This document shows, piece after piece, positions 8,471 through 17,345 of a DNA stretch of 64,000 bases. A program made the position numbers and the translations under genes. Every line of letters begins with the position of its first letter. The first letter of the stretch is position 1. This DNA is from DASZQY01 sp035548515 (GTDB lineage Bacteria; Pseudomonadota; Alphaproteobacteria; Rhizobiales; Kaistiaceae): NCBI GenBank assembly GCA_035548515.1, contig DASZSW010000032.1, forward strand, positions 1 through 64,000, in the 5' to 3' direction. The notes under the pieces are model-generated. The model was not told where the DNA came from and ran no database searches. It saw nothing but the letters and a program-made list of their open reading frames with translations.

Positions 8471-8862
8471 TCGTCGATGCCTCAGCCATCGTGGCGATCA
8501 TCCGCAAAGAGATCGATGCGCCCGCCTTTTCGGCAGCCTTAGAGAAGGCGCAGGTCGTCCACATCTCGGCGGCAAACTATTTCGAGGCGGCGATCGTCGT
8601 CGATGGCAGTCGCGATCCGGCGCTTAGTCGCATGCTGGATGAAATTGTTGCGGAAGCCGGCATCATCATCGAGCCCATCACCGAGCGCCAGGCCCGCATC
8701 GCCCGCGAGGCCTATCGCGACTACGGCAAAGGCAGCGGACATCGCGCCGGCCTGAACTTCGGCGACTGCTTCGCCTATGCGCTGGCGCGCGATCTCGGCG
8801 AGCCGCTGCTCTACAAGGGCACCGACTTCGCCGAGACCGACGTTCGTTCCGCGCTGCGCTAG
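8467..8862 (+). CDS. vapC: VapC-family PIN-domain ribonuclease toxin
   Basis: PIN-domain protein of 131 residues. It starts MIVDASAIVAIIRKE with the first catalytic Asp at residue 4, has a conserved Glu in the NYFEAAIVVD helix, and NFGDCFAYALA plus LYKGTDFAETDV carry the remaining acidic residues that bind Mg2+. VapC toxins cleave tRNA or rRNA and are held inactive by VapB. It is translationally coupled to vapB. The pair lies between murB and ddl on the same strand, an unusual place for a toxin-antitoxin module, because loss of the region would remove essential genes. Confidence 0.9.
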   Translation: MIVDASAIVAIIRKEIDAPAFSAALEKAQVVHISAANYFEAAIVVDGSRDPALSRMLDEIVAEAGIIIEPITERQARIAREAYRDYGKGSGHRAGLNFGDCFAYALARDLGEPLLYKGTDFAETDVRSALR

Positions 8863-8880
8863 CGTGGCCTCGCCTCAGCG

Positions 8881-9639
8881 TTAGCCGCCGGCCGTCATCA
8901 CCGGCGTGATGGTGATCTTCGCCACCGGCTTGCTGACGTCCCAGTTCCAGTCCTTCGGCGCGTCCGCGTCGCCGCGAATGCCGGCGTGGTACGTGATCAC
9001 GCCGTTTTCGGGATCGCGCATGTTGCCGCCGCCCAGCGCACCGAGGTAGCCCTTCTTCTCGCTGTTCTTCTCTGAGCCGGCGTCGTAGCCGCGCACCTCC
9101 AGCGTCATCGGCATCGTCAAATCGTACGCGTCGAAGCCGGTGAAGCCCGAGAAGCCATCGTTGGTGTTGCCGAGCATCCAGACGCCGTCGACCACCGGAT
9201 GCTTCTCGTCGACGTGGATGGTGACGGTGCGGCTCTGGCCGGGCAGGGCGTGGATCGCGAGCACTGCATCGCCCAACGCCTGTCCCATGTCCTTGGCAGC
9301 GCCGACGCTGTAGTTGCCGATGTTGCCGCCTTCGGCCACCGCAACCAGCGAGTCGTCCGCCTTGCCGCCGAGCTTGAACAGCGGCGCGCCGTCCTTGGCG
9401 CGGCTTTCGAAGAACGACGGCGAGAAGGGTTGCCCGGTGAGCAGGTTCTGGATCGTGATCTGCACCACCTTGCCGCCCATCATCATGCCTGGCGCGGCCA
9501 TCGCGTCGCCACCCATCGCGTCCGGTGCGCTCATGGCGTTGGCTCCCATGGCGTCGGGCTGCATCGGTTTGGTCTCGGCGGCGAACGCAGGCACGGCGGC
9601 GGCCGACATCAGGGCCGCGGCGGCGATTGTCTTCAGCAT
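8881..9639 (-). CDS. secreted spondin-domain protein with Met-rich N-terminus
   Basis: Exported protein of 252 residues. The start at 9639 is preceded by AAGGGGGA and begins a clear signal peptide (MLKTIAAAALMSAAAVPAFA, cleavage after residue 20). Residues 26-54 contain eight methionines in DAMG-type repeats ending in MMMGG, suggestive of Cu(I) binding. Residues 57-250 resemble the bacterial Spondin_N domain: VQITIQNLLTGQPFSPSFF, NDGFSGFTGFDAYDL, and acidic and glycine-rich loops near GYDAGSEKN. It runs opposite to the dcw genes between vapC and ddl. Function is unknown; an extracytoplasmic metal-linked or adhesive role is inference. Confidence 0.75.
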   Translation of the reverse strand: MLKTIAAAALMSAAAVPAFAAETKPMQPDAMGANAMSAPDAMGGDAMAAPGMMMGGKVVQITIQNLLTGQPFSPSFFESRAKDGAPLFKLGGKADDSLVAVAEGGNIGNYSVGAAKDMGQALGDAVLAIHALPGQSRTVTIHVDEKHPVVDGVWMLGNTNDGFSGFTGFDAYDLTMPMTLEVRGYDAGSEKNSEKKGYLGALGGGNMRDPENGVITYHAGIRGDADAPKDWNWDVSKPVAKITITPVMTAGG

Positions 9640-9875
9640 GGATATTCCCCCTTGTTCTGACGACGGCAACATCGCCGTCAGCTGGCCCACCTAGCAGAGG
9701 CCGCGGCCGGGGAAACCACTCCTACGCTCAGTTGATATTTCGCCACGCTGCCGTCGCGCCGCCGCGACAAAGTGGTCAACATTCCGGCGATTTTGCTCGC
9801 GAGTTTGCGAGGTGGCGGTGATTTGGCTAACGATTTTCGGCCACTCTCTTCACGGAGTGGCGAGCGGGGGCGAAT

Positions 9876-10796
9876 TTGGCGAAACACGTGGCGGTCCTCA
9901 TGGGCGGCTGGTCGAGCGAGCGGCCGGTGTCGCTCAACTCCGGCAAGCAGTGCGCCGACGCCCTGGAGGCGGAGGGATACCGCGTCACCCGTGTTGACGT
10001 GCAGCGCGACGTCGCCGAGGTGCTCGGCCGGCTCAAGCCCGATGCCGCGTTCAACGCGTTGCACGGCCCGTTTGGCGAGGATGGCTGCATCCAGGGGATT
10101 CTCGAGGTGCTGGCGATCCCCTACACGCACTCCGGCGTGCTCGCCTCGGCCCTTGCCATGAACAAGCCGCGCGCCAAGGACGTCATGCGAGCGGCCGGTA
10201 TTCCGGTGCCGGACGGCCTTCTCGTCTCGCGCTTCGAGGCAGCCAAAGGCCACGTCATGGCGCCCCCGTATGTGATCAAGCCGCCGGCGGAGGGCTCGTC
10301 CTTCGGCGTACTGATCGTGCGCGAGGATCAGGCGCACCCGCCGCAACAGCTCTATTCTTCGGAGTGGGCTTTCGGCGACACAGTGCTCATCGAACGCTTC
10401 ATGGGCAATCGTGAGCTCACCTGTGCGGTGCGCGGCGATCAGGCCATGGATGTCATTGATATCGTTACGGATAATCGCTTCTACGATTACGAGGCGAAGT
10501 ATGCGCAGGGTGGCTCCCGCCACATTCTTCCCGCGCAAATTTCACCGATTATTTACCAAAATGTACGGATGCTTGCTTTGCGCGCCCATCAGGCTTTGGG
10601 CTGTCGTGGAGTGAGCCGTTCCGACTTTCGGTACGACGACCGGCTCGAGGGGACGGATGGACTCGTCTGCCTCGAAGTCAACACGCAGCCCGGCATGACG
10701 GCGACGTCGCTGGTTCCGGATATGGCGGCTTATGCCGGCATGAGTTTCCGGGACCTCGTTCGCTGGATGGTCGAGGATGCGTCTTGCAATCGATAG
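9876..10796 (+). CDS. ddl: D-alanine--D-alanine ligase
   Basis: ATP-grasp enzyme making D-Ala-D-Ala for MurF; 306 residues from a TTG start that gives the family N-terminus (M)AKHVAVLMGGWSSERPVSLNSG. Motifs are FNALHGPFGEDG near 55, YTHSGVLASALAMNK, VIKPPAEGSSFGV near 130 and the C-terminal CLEVNTQPGMTATSLVPDMA with Mg2+/phosphate-binding residues. Because the preceding gene runs on the other strand, ddl needs its own promoter within 9640-9875. A 7-bp perfect hairpin (9840-9861) sits just ahead of the GCGGGGGCG ribosome binding region. The 3' end overlaps the ftsQ start by 13 bases. Confidence 0.95.
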   Translation: MAKHVAVLMGGWSSERPVSLNSGKQCADALEAEGYRVTRVDVQRDVAEVLGRLKPDAAFNALHGPFGEDGCIQGILEVLAIPYTHSGVLASALAMNKPRAKDVMRAAGIPVPDGLLVSRFEAAKGHVMAPPYVIKPPAEGSSFGVLIVREDQAHPPQQLYSSEWAFGDTVLIERFMGNRELTCAVRGDQAMDVIDIVTDNRFYDYEAKYAQGGSRHILPAQISPIIYQNVRMLALRAHQALGCRGVSRSDFRYDDRLEGTDGLVCLEVNTQPGMTATSLVPDMAAYAGMSFRDLVRWMVEDASCNR

Positions 10797-11698
10797 CAGT
10801 CGATAGAGCGGATTCACTGGTCGATGACGAGGTGGTGCGGGCGAGGGCCTCGCATCACATCGTGCTGCCGCGCTTCCTGCGGAAGCCGGCGCGTGCGCTG
10901 CGTCGCCTGACGCTGCCGCGCCATCTGGGCACCAAATCCGTCCTGGCGCTGTTCCTGGCCACCGCGGTCGGCGGCACCATCGTCGGCGGTCATGGCATGG
11001 ACGTCCTTTCGGCGGTCACCGCGACCGCCGGTTTCCGGATCGAAAACGTCAAGATCACCGGTCAGTCTGAGACGTCCGAGGTCGACGTCCTCCACGCGCT
11101 CGACATCGGCACCTATCCGTCGACGTTGACCCTCGATCTCGAAGACGCGAAGGCGCGCATCGAGAAGCTGCCGTGGGTGAAGCAGGCGACGCTGAAGAAG
11201 CTGTTCCCGGACACTGTCGAGATCGCCGTCGCGGAGCGCCAGCCGTATGCGCTGTGGCAGCACGATGGCGCGCTGTCGCTGATCGACGACGCCGGCAAGG
11301 TGATCACCGACGATATCGACGATCGCTATGCCTCGCTGCCCAAGGTCATCGGCAACGGTGCGGCGGAGAAGGCGACCGCCTTCACCGCGCTCATCGGCAA
11401 GGTCCCCGCGATCGCCGCGCAGGTCCGTGCCGGGATCCTGGTGTCCGAGGATCGCTGGACGCTGGTGCTCACCAGCGGCATCGAGCTGATGTTGCCGGCC
11501 GAGGATCCCGACAAGGCGCTCGCGACCATCGCGGCGCTTGATCGAGACCACGCCATTCTGTCCCGCGAGATTGCGGCGATCGACCTCCGCGAGCCCGGCC
11601 ATCTGGTCGTGCGGCTCACCGAAGCGGGAGTCGTCGCCCACGACGCTGCGCTCAAGGAGCGCGAGAAGCTGGCCAAGAACGGAAGGACGAACACCTGA
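10784..11698 (+). CDS. ftsQ: cell division protein FtsQ
   Basis: Bitopic divisome protein of 304 residues, started here at a TTG inside the end of ddl. It has a basic cytoplasmic N-terminus (RFLRKPARALRRL), one transmembrane segment (SVLALFLATAVGGTIVGG, about 48-65), a POTRA domain (FRIENVKITGQSETSEVDVLHAL, about 80-150) and the FtsQ domain with PWVKQATLKKLFPDTVEIAVAERQPYALW. It links early and late division proteins. The exact start is uncertain because the N-terminus is poorly conserved. The stop overlaps ftsA (TGATG). Confidence 0.93.
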   Translation: MQSIAVDRADSLVDDEVVRARASHHIVLPRFLRKPARALRRLTLPRHLGTKSVLALFLATAVGGTIVGGHGMDVLSAVTATAGFRIENVKITGQSETSEVDVLHALDIGTYPSTLTLDLEDAKARIEKLPWVKQATLKKLFPDTVEIAVAERQPYALWQHDGALSLIDDAGKVITDDIDDRYASLPKVIGNGAAEKATAFTALIGKVPAIAAQVRAGILVSEDRWTLVLTSGIELMLPAEDPDKALATIAALDRDHAILSREIAAIDLREPGHLVVRLTEAGVVAHDAALKEREKLAKNGRTNT

Positions 11699-13011
11699 TG
11701 GGCCTGTTCGCCTCTTCCGAGGGCAATGGCATCCCGCGCCGTCCGATGATCGTGTCGGTCCTCGACATCGGTTCGACCAAGGTGTGCTGCGTGGTCGCGC
11801 GGCTCACCCCGGCCGCACCGGGCGAGGCACTCCGTGGGCGCACCCACACCATCGAAGTGCTCGGTATCGGTCACCAGCGATCGCGCGGCATCAAGTCGGG
11901 CATCGTCGCCAACCTGGACATGGCCGAGCAGGCGGTGCGCGCCACCGTCGATGCCGCCGAGAAGAAGGCCGGCGTCACGGTGGAGTCGCTGATCCTCAAC
12001 CTGTCCGCCGGCCGTCTGGCCAGCGAGACGACATCCGCCACGGTCGATCTGTCGGCCGAGCCGGTCGCCGAGAAGGACATCAGCCGCGTACTTGCCGCCG
12101 GTCGCCGCCATAGTGCTTCGGCGGGACGTACGGTCATCCATTCGCTGCCGACCGCCTATGCCATGGACGGGGAGGGCGGCGTCGCCGATCCGCGCGGCAT
12201 GGTGGGTCACCATCTCGGCGTGTCGATGCACATCGTCACGGCCGACCAGCCGCCGCTGCGCAATCTCGAGCTCGCGGTCAACCGCTGCCACCTGTCCGTC
12301 GAGGCGCTGGTCGCTTCGCCCTATGCCTCGGGCCTGTCGGTACTCGTCGATGACGAGGCAGAGCTGGGCTGCGCGGTCGTCGACTTCGGCGGCGGCACGA
12401 CCACCATCGCGGTGTTCAACCGCGGTGAGCTGGTGCATGTCGACGCCATCGCTGTCGGCGGCCAGCACATCACCACCGACATCGCGCGGGGCCTGTCGAC
12501 CCGCATCGAGGATGCTGAGCGCATCAAGACGATGTACGGCAGCGCGCTGCCGGGCGTCTCCGACGAGCGTGACGTGCTGTCGGTTGCTACCATCGGCGAC
12601 GACGAGCACAGCGGTCCGACCCAGATACCGCGCGCGGCGCTCACCCGCATCATCCGTCCGCGCGTCGAGGAGATCCTCGAGCTGGTCCGCGACCGGCTGA
12701 ACGCATCGGGCTTCGCCCATTTGTTCGGTCGGCGCCTTATCCTCACCGGCGGCGGGTCACAGCTGAACGGCATCGCCGAAGCGGCGCGCCGCATCCTGGC
12801 GCGCAACGTGCGTCTCGGCCGCCCGCTCGGGATCGCCGGCATGCCGGAAGTCGCCAAAGGGCCGGCGTTCGCCACCGCTGTCGGGCTGCTGATCTACCCG
12901 CAGGTCGCGGAGATGGATCAGATCGACGATCGCGATGTGCCGATGGCGATGAACGGCACCAACGGCGGGTTCGTGCGGCGCGTGGCGGGCTGGTTCAGGG
13001 AAAGTTTCTAG
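11698..13011 (+). CDS. ftsA: cell division protein FtsA
   Basis: Actin-like ATPase of 437 residues that tethers FtsZ filaments to the membrane. Features are the phosphate-1 loop VLDIGSTKVCCVVARL near 21, the SHS2 (1C) domain with SLILNLSAGRLAS, the phosphate-2 loop VVDFGGGTTTIAVF near 227, the adenosine motif LTGGGSQLNGI near 350, and a C-terminal amphipathic stretch (RRVAGWFRESF) expected to bind the membrane. It overlaps the ftsQ stop by one base. A 97-103 base spacer to ftsZ follows, with room for an ftsZ promoter. Confidence 0.96.
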   Translation: MGLFASSEGNGIPRRPMIVSVLDIGSTKVCCVVARLTPAAPGEALRGRTHTIEVLGIGHQRSRGIKSGIVANLDMAEQAVRATVDAAEKKAGVTVESLILNLSAGRLASETTSATVDLSAEPVAEKDISRVLAAGRRHSASAGRTVIHSLPTAYAMDGEGGVADPRGMVGHHLGVSMHIVTADQPPLRNLELAVNRCHLSVEALVASPYASGLSVLVDDEAELGCAVVDFGGGTTTIAVFNRGELVHVDAIAVGGQHITTDIARGLSTRIEDAERIKTMYGSALPGVSDERDVLSVATIGDDEHSGPTQIPRAALTRIIRPRVEEILELVRDRLNASGFAHLFGRRLILTGGGSQLNGIAEAARRILARNVRLGRPLGIAGMPEVAKGPAFATAVGLLIYPQVAEMDQIDDRDVPMAMNGTNGGFVRRVAGWFRESF

Positions 13012-13114
13012 GGGACTGCAAATCCGGACGGCGCGGCGGCGGCGTCCAGCAAATCGGAGAAGGCCGGCGGGACGCGGACGGCCGATACGGGGTCAAGACA
13101 GGACGAGGATGGCC

Positions 13115-14815
13115 ATGACACTCAATCTGAAAATGCCGGAGATCAAGGAGCTGAAGCCCAAGATCACCGTCTTTGGCGTCGGCGGCGCCGGCGGCAACGC
13201 GGTCAACAACATGATTCGCTCGGGCCTCATGGGCTGCGAGTTCGTCGTGGCCAACACGGATTCGCAGGCGCTGCACTCGTCCAAGGCTGAGCGTCTCATC
13301 CAGATGGGGGTCGCGGTCACCGAGGGGCTCGGCGCTGGCTCGCAGCCGGAAGTAGGCCGCGCCGCTGCTGAAGAAGCGATCGCCGAGATCACCGATCACC
13401 TCGCGGGCTCGCACATGGTGTTCGTCACCGCCGGCATGGGCGGCGGCACCGGCACGGGCGCTGCGCCGATCATCGCGCGCACGGCGCGGGAGCAGGGCAT
13501 CCTTACCGTCGGCGTGGTCACCAAGCCGTTCCAGTTCGAAGGCATCCGCCGCATGCGCGTCGCCGATGCCGGCATCAAGGAGCTGGAGGCCTGCGTCGAT
13601 ACGCTGATCGTCATCCCGAACCAGAATCTCTTCCGCATCGCCAACGAGAAGACCACCTTCGCCGACGCCTTCGCGATGGCCGACCAGGTGCTCTACTCGG
13701 GCGTTGCCTGCATCACCGACCTGATGGTCAAGGAAGGCCTGATCAACCTCGACTTCGCCGACGTCCGCTCGGTCATGCGCGAGATGGGCAAGGCCATGAT
13801 GGGCACCGGCGAGGCTTCCGGCGAGCGTCGCGCGACGCAGGCCGCCGAAGCCGCGATCGCCAATCCGCTGCTCGACGAAACCTCGATGCGCGGTGCGAGA
13901 GGGCTGCTCATTTCGATCACGGGCGGCAAGGACCTGACGCTATTCGAGGTCGACGAAGCCGCTACGCGCATCCGCGAGGAAGTCGATCCCGACGCCAACA
14001 TCATCCTCGGCGCCACCTTCGAGGAGGCGCTGGAAGGCGTCATCCGCGTGTCGGTGGTCGCCACCGGCATCAACGCGAGCAGCGAGGGACGCGAAACCGC
14101 GCCGCTCGACGCCCGTGCCGCCGCCGAGATCAGCCAGCGCCTGCGTGGCATGACCGCTGCGGTCAACGCCGCGCCGGCCAAGCCCGCGCCGGCTCCGATG
14201 CCGCGCCGCGCGCCGATCCCAATGCAGCCACGTCCGGCCGCGCCAATGCCGCAACCGCAGCCGGCGCCGATGATGCCGCCGGCGGCGCAGGATCCCTCGC
14301 TCGCCGCGTTCGATACCGATCCGTCGCACTACGGCATGGAAGCCACGCCGGAAGAGATGATGGACGACGAGGCTGATGCCGAGGCGCCGTTCATGGCGCC
14401 GGTGGCCGAGACGCCCGTCCGCATCCCGCGGGTGGAAGATTTCCCGCCGGTGGTGCAGCGGCAGATCGAAGCGCGCCAGCAGCCGCAGCGTCCCGTGCAT
14501 GAAGATCGCGGCCCCATGAGCCTGCTCCGCCGCCTGGCGTCGGTCGGTCTCGGCCGTGCCCAGGAGGAGCCTGCTCCGTCGGCTGAACGGGAGCCGGCAC
14601 GCGTCCAACGTCCGGCACAGAAGCCGGCGCAGGCCCAGCAGCGTCAGATCCCGCCCCAGCCGCGCGCCCAACAGCCGCAGTCGCGCCACCCGTCCAAGGA
14701 CGCCATGTACCGTCCGGCGGAAGGCAACCTCGATCCGCACGGCCGTCAGCCCGCCCCGCGTCCGGTCGAAGACGAGCTGGAGATTCCAGCGTTTCTGCGT
14801 CGTCAGGCGAACTGA
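13115..14815 (+). CDS. ftsZ: cell division protein FtsZ
   Basis: Tubulin-like GTPase that forms the Z-ring; 566 residues. I chose the ATG at 13115 (MTLNLKMPEIKELKPKITVFGVGGAGGNAVNNMI) because homologs begin this way and GAGG lies six bases upstream; an ATG two codons earlier at 13109 is also possible. The nucleotide-binding VFGVGGAGGN, signature GGGTGTGAAPIIA near residue 109 and the T7 loop NLDFADVRSVM are intact. A long Pro/Gln/Ala-rich linker (about 340-550) leads to the C-terminal peptide ELEIPAFLRRQAN that binds FtsA and other partners. Linker length is at the large end but normal for Hyphomicrobiales. Confidence 0.96.
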   Translation: MTLNLKMPEIKELKPKITVFGVGGAGGNAVNNMIRSGLMGCEFVVANTDSQALHSSKAERLIQMGVAVTEGLGAGSQPEVGRAAAEEAIAEITDHLAGSHMVFVTAGMGGGTGTGAAPIIARTAREQGILTVGVVTKPFQFEGIRRMRVADAGIKELEACVDTLIVIPNQNLFRIANEKTTFADAFAMADQVLYSGVACITDLMVKEGLINLDFADVRSVMREMGKAMMGTGEASGERRATQAAEAAIANPLLDETSMRGARGLLISITGGKDLTLFEVDEAATRIREEVDPDANIILGATFEEALEGVIRVSVVATGINASSEGRETAPLDARAAAEISQRLRGMTAAVNAAPAKPAPAPMPRRAPIPMQPRPAAPMPQPQPAPMMPPAAQDPSLAAFDTDPSHYGMEATPEEMMDDEADAEAPFMAPVAETPVRIPRVEDFPPVVQRQIEARQQPQRPVHEDRGPMSLLRRLASVGLGRAQEEPAPSAEREPARVQRPAQKPAQAQQRQIPPQPRAQQPQSRHPSKDAMYRPAEGNLDPHGRQPAPRPVEDELEIPAFLRRQAN

Positions 14816-14829
14816 CGAAACAGCTATTT

Positions 14830-14861
14830 CCAGCCGGCACCTTTACGCGAGTGCCGGCTGG
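14830..14861 (+). terminator. strong hairpin after ftsZ
   Basis: A perfect 11-bp stem (CCAGCCGGCAC at 14830-14840 with its complement at 14851-14861) encloses a 10-base loop 15 bases after the ftsZ stop. It is followed by TAAACTATTGTATCTG rather than a pure T run, so it may terminate imperfectly or protect the ftsZ mRNA end. Confidence 0.6.
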
Positions 14862-15045
14862 TAAACTATTGTATCTGTTGCGTATTCGTTGAAGCCGGTC
14901 CTGTGGAAAAACCGGTAACACGCGGATACCAACCGTGATTGGAGTCCCACCTAACCGGCGCTTATCCTCCGATTCGAGGAATGCGCTTGGGGTCGAGCGC
15001 AGAAGGGGTTGGTTCGTCGGGCTGCCCGCCGTTCGCGGGGTTACC

Positions 15046-16080
15046 ATGACTGCACCCTTTCAGCGCATCGCCTTTTCGCCGTTCCAGGCCGCGCCAGCGG
15101 CAGGGGTTGCAGGGGGGCGTACGCGGACCATGGTCGGACAGCGGGGACGTCAGTCTACCTTACGCCGGCGTGCCAAGGTTTCGGGCATCGGCGTTCACTC
15201 CGGCCGCGAAGTTTCCGTCACCCTCCATCCTGCCGAAGCCGACACCGGCGTCACCTTCTTCCGCACCAATGCCGAAGACGGGCGCGACCGCGAGATCCCG
15301 GCGAACTATCGCCACGTCAACGCGACTGATCTGTGCACCACGGTTGGCGTTCCCGGCGCTTCTGTAGCGACGATCGAGCACCTGATGGCTGCACTGTCGG
15401 CGCTCGACATCGACAACGCCACCATCGAGATCGACGGGCCGGAAGTTCCGGTCATGGACGGCTCGGCGAATGCCTTTACCTCGGCGCTTGATGCTGCCGG
15501 TGTTGCCAGCCTCGAGGCGCCGGTGCGCTATCTCAAGGTGCTGAAGCCGGTGCGCATCCAGCACGGCGAATCCTTTGCCGAGTTCACGCCCTACAACGGC
15601 CGCCGCATCGAGGTGGAGATCGATTTCACCTCGCCGCTGATCGGCAAGCAGAGCTTTGCCTGCGATCTCGATTCCGATTGCTTCCGCCGCGACATCGCGC
15701 GGGCGCGTACCTTCGGCTTCCTCGCCGAAGTCGAGCAGCTGTGGGCGCGGGGCTTCGCGCTGGGCGCCTCGCTCGAAAACGCGGTGGTCATCGGCGATGA
15801 TCGCGTCATCAATCCGGAAGGTCTGCGCTTCTCCGACGAATTCGTGCGCCACAAGGTGCTGGACGCCGTCGGCGACCTGGCGCTTGCCGGTGCGCCGATC
15901 CTTGGCTGCTATCGTTCCTACCGCGGCGGCCACAAGCTCAACTTCAAGGCGCTCGAGGCGCTGTTCGCGGATGCCTCGGCCTGGACGATGGTCGAAGCTG
16001 TGCCGGTACGCCGCGAAGTTGGCCGGGCCGATCTGGCCTCCGGCGTTGTCGCCCCGGCGTACAGCCCGGACGCGTCGTAG
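15046..16080 (+). CDS. lpxC: UDP-3-O-acyl-N-acetylglucosamine deacetylase
   Basis: Zinc deacetylase catalysing the committed step of lipid A synthesis. The start at 15046 follows GCGGGG and gives 344 residues. A start at 15130 (MVGQRGRQSTLRRRAKVSGIGVHSG) would give 316, closer to family length, so the first 28 residues may not be translated. Zn ligands sit in IEHLMAAL (His near 112) and HKVLDAVGDLALAG (His and Asp near 268-272). GPEVPVMDGSA and the C-terminal YRSYRGGHKLNFKAL are also canonical. In relatives bamD follows; here an accessory block intervenes on the other strand. Confidence 0.95.
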   Translation: MTAPFQRIAFSPFQAAPAAGVAGGRTRTMVGQRGRQSTLRRRAKVSGIGVHSGREVSVTLHPAEADTGVTFFRTNAEDGRDREIPANYRHVNATDLCTTVGVPGASVATIEHLMAALSALDIDNATIEIDGPEVPVMDGSANAFTSALDAAGVASLEAPVRYLKVLKPVRIQHGESFAEFTPYNGRRIEVEIDFTSPLIGKQSFACDLDSDCFRRDIARARTFGFLAEVEQLWARGFALGASLENAVVIGDDRVINPEGLRFSDEFVRHKVLDAVGDLALAGAPILGCYRSYRGGHKLNFKALEALFADASAWTMVEAVPVRREVGRADLASGVVAPAYSPDAS

Positions 16081-16095
16081 TCTCTGCTACTTCTC

Positions 16096-17343
16096 TTATC
16101 GTGCTGCGACCGGGGTTGGCTGGGCCTCGGTGTCCGGCGTCAGCGCATTGAGGAACGCGGCGAGATCGGCGATCTCCCCCTGTGAGAGCCCGAGAGGCGT
16201 CAACTCGCTGCGGCCGAAGACTGCCGCCGGCGCCCGGTTGTAATGGTCGAGCAACTGGTCCAGCGATGCGAACTGCCCTGCGTGCATGAAGGGCGGGCGG
16301 CCGGTGACGCCGCGCAGCGAGGGCGAGCGGAAGGCGCCGACGAGATCGGGGCTCGCGGCCTCCATGAATTTGAGTTCGGTGCAGGATGCCGGCTTGGCAT
16401 CGCTATAGGGACCGAGGCAGTTGAACGGGTCCGCCTTGACCAATGCCACCGACGTGCTGCGCCCGCCGTCGTGTTCCGGATCGGAGGCCGGCAGTCCGAT
16501 GTTGTGGAAGACCCCGTCGGAAAAAAGCGGGCCGTTGTGGCACGTCAGGCAGTTGGCGCGGCCGATGAACAGCTTGAGACCGGCGCGTTCGGTTGGCGTC
16601 AGTGTGGTGTCGGCACGTTGGGTATCGCCTGCGCTTAACGCGTCGGCGAACACGTCAAACCGCGACGGTTGCGGGGCGATGGTTCGTTCGAACGCGGCGA
16701 TTGCCTTCCCGATGTTGGCGTAGGTGCGGTTGACGTCGTCCTGTTGCTGCGGGCTCATCGTGGCCCACGCCGCAGCAACGTCTGCCGGTCCGTCCGGCAT
16801 CGCATGTTCGGGCGTCGCCTTCAGGTCGGGGAGGGGGCCGAAGATCCGCTCATACTCGTCGCGGTAGCCGGCGGCGATTAGGCGGACGACCATCGTGCGG
16901 TCGGCACCATGCTCGACCGGGTTTTCCAGCGGCCCCAGCGCCTGCGCCCATTGGCTGTCCTTGCGCCCGTCCCAGAACAGGAAGGGAAAGTACGCTGTCC
17001 CCGCAATCGGCATCGTGCGCCGCGTACCGTTGGCCACGCCGTGCCCGACCGCGAGCCCATCCTGGAACTGCCGGTCGGGCTGATGACACGACGCGCACGA
17101 GACGGTGCCGTCCGCGCTGAGGCGCGTGTCGAAAAACAGCTCGTGCCCCAGTGCAGCCGCCGCCGGATCGTCCGACACGCGGTTCGATGCATCGGGTCGA
17201 AGGGGCGGCAGCTTGGCGAGCGACAGGGAGGCGATCTGCTCGATCTCCTTGGCCGACCATTCGGGCCTCAGCATCATGGCGCCCGCGCCAACCACAGCGG
17301 CGCAGGCAAGCCCGGCAAGGATGAGGAGCAGACCGCGGCGCAT
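16096..17343 (-). CDS. diheme cytochrome c peroxidase / MauG-family protein
   Basis: Periplasmic diheme enzyme of 415 residues. It starts with a membrane anchor or signal (MRRGLLLILAGLACAAVVGAGAMM) and has two CxxCH haem sites, CASCH at 83-87 and CLTCH at 265-269, spaced as in bacterial cytochrome c peroxidases. AALGHELFFDTRLSADGTVSC, FWDGRKDSQWAQA and PPFMHAGQFASLDQLLDHYN are family motifs. It reduces H2O2 or oxidises protein substrates (MauG type). The start follows the FixH-like gene stop by two bases, so the two form one transcript. It converges on lpxC. Confidence 0.9.
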   Translation of the reverse strand: MRRGLLLILAGLACAAVVGAGAMMLRPEWSAKEIEQIASLSLAKLPPLRPDASNRVSDDPAAAALGHELFFDTRLSADGTVSCASCHQPDRQFQDGLAVGHGVANGTRRTMPIAGTAYFPFLFWDGRKDSQWAQALGPLENPVEHGADRTMVVRLIAAGYRDEYERIFGPLPDLKATPEHAMPDGPADVAAAWATMSPQQQDDVNRTYANIGKAIAAFERTIAPQPSRFDVFADALSAGDTQRADTTLTPTERAGLKLFIGRANCLTCHNGPLFSDGVFHNIGLPASDPEHDGGRSTSVALVKADPFNCLGPYSDAKPASCTELKFMEAASPDLVGAFRSPSLRGVTGRPPFMHAGQFASLDQLLDHYNRAPAAVFGRSELTPLGLSQGEIADLAAFLNALTPDTEAQPTPVAAR

Positions 17344-17345
17344 CG

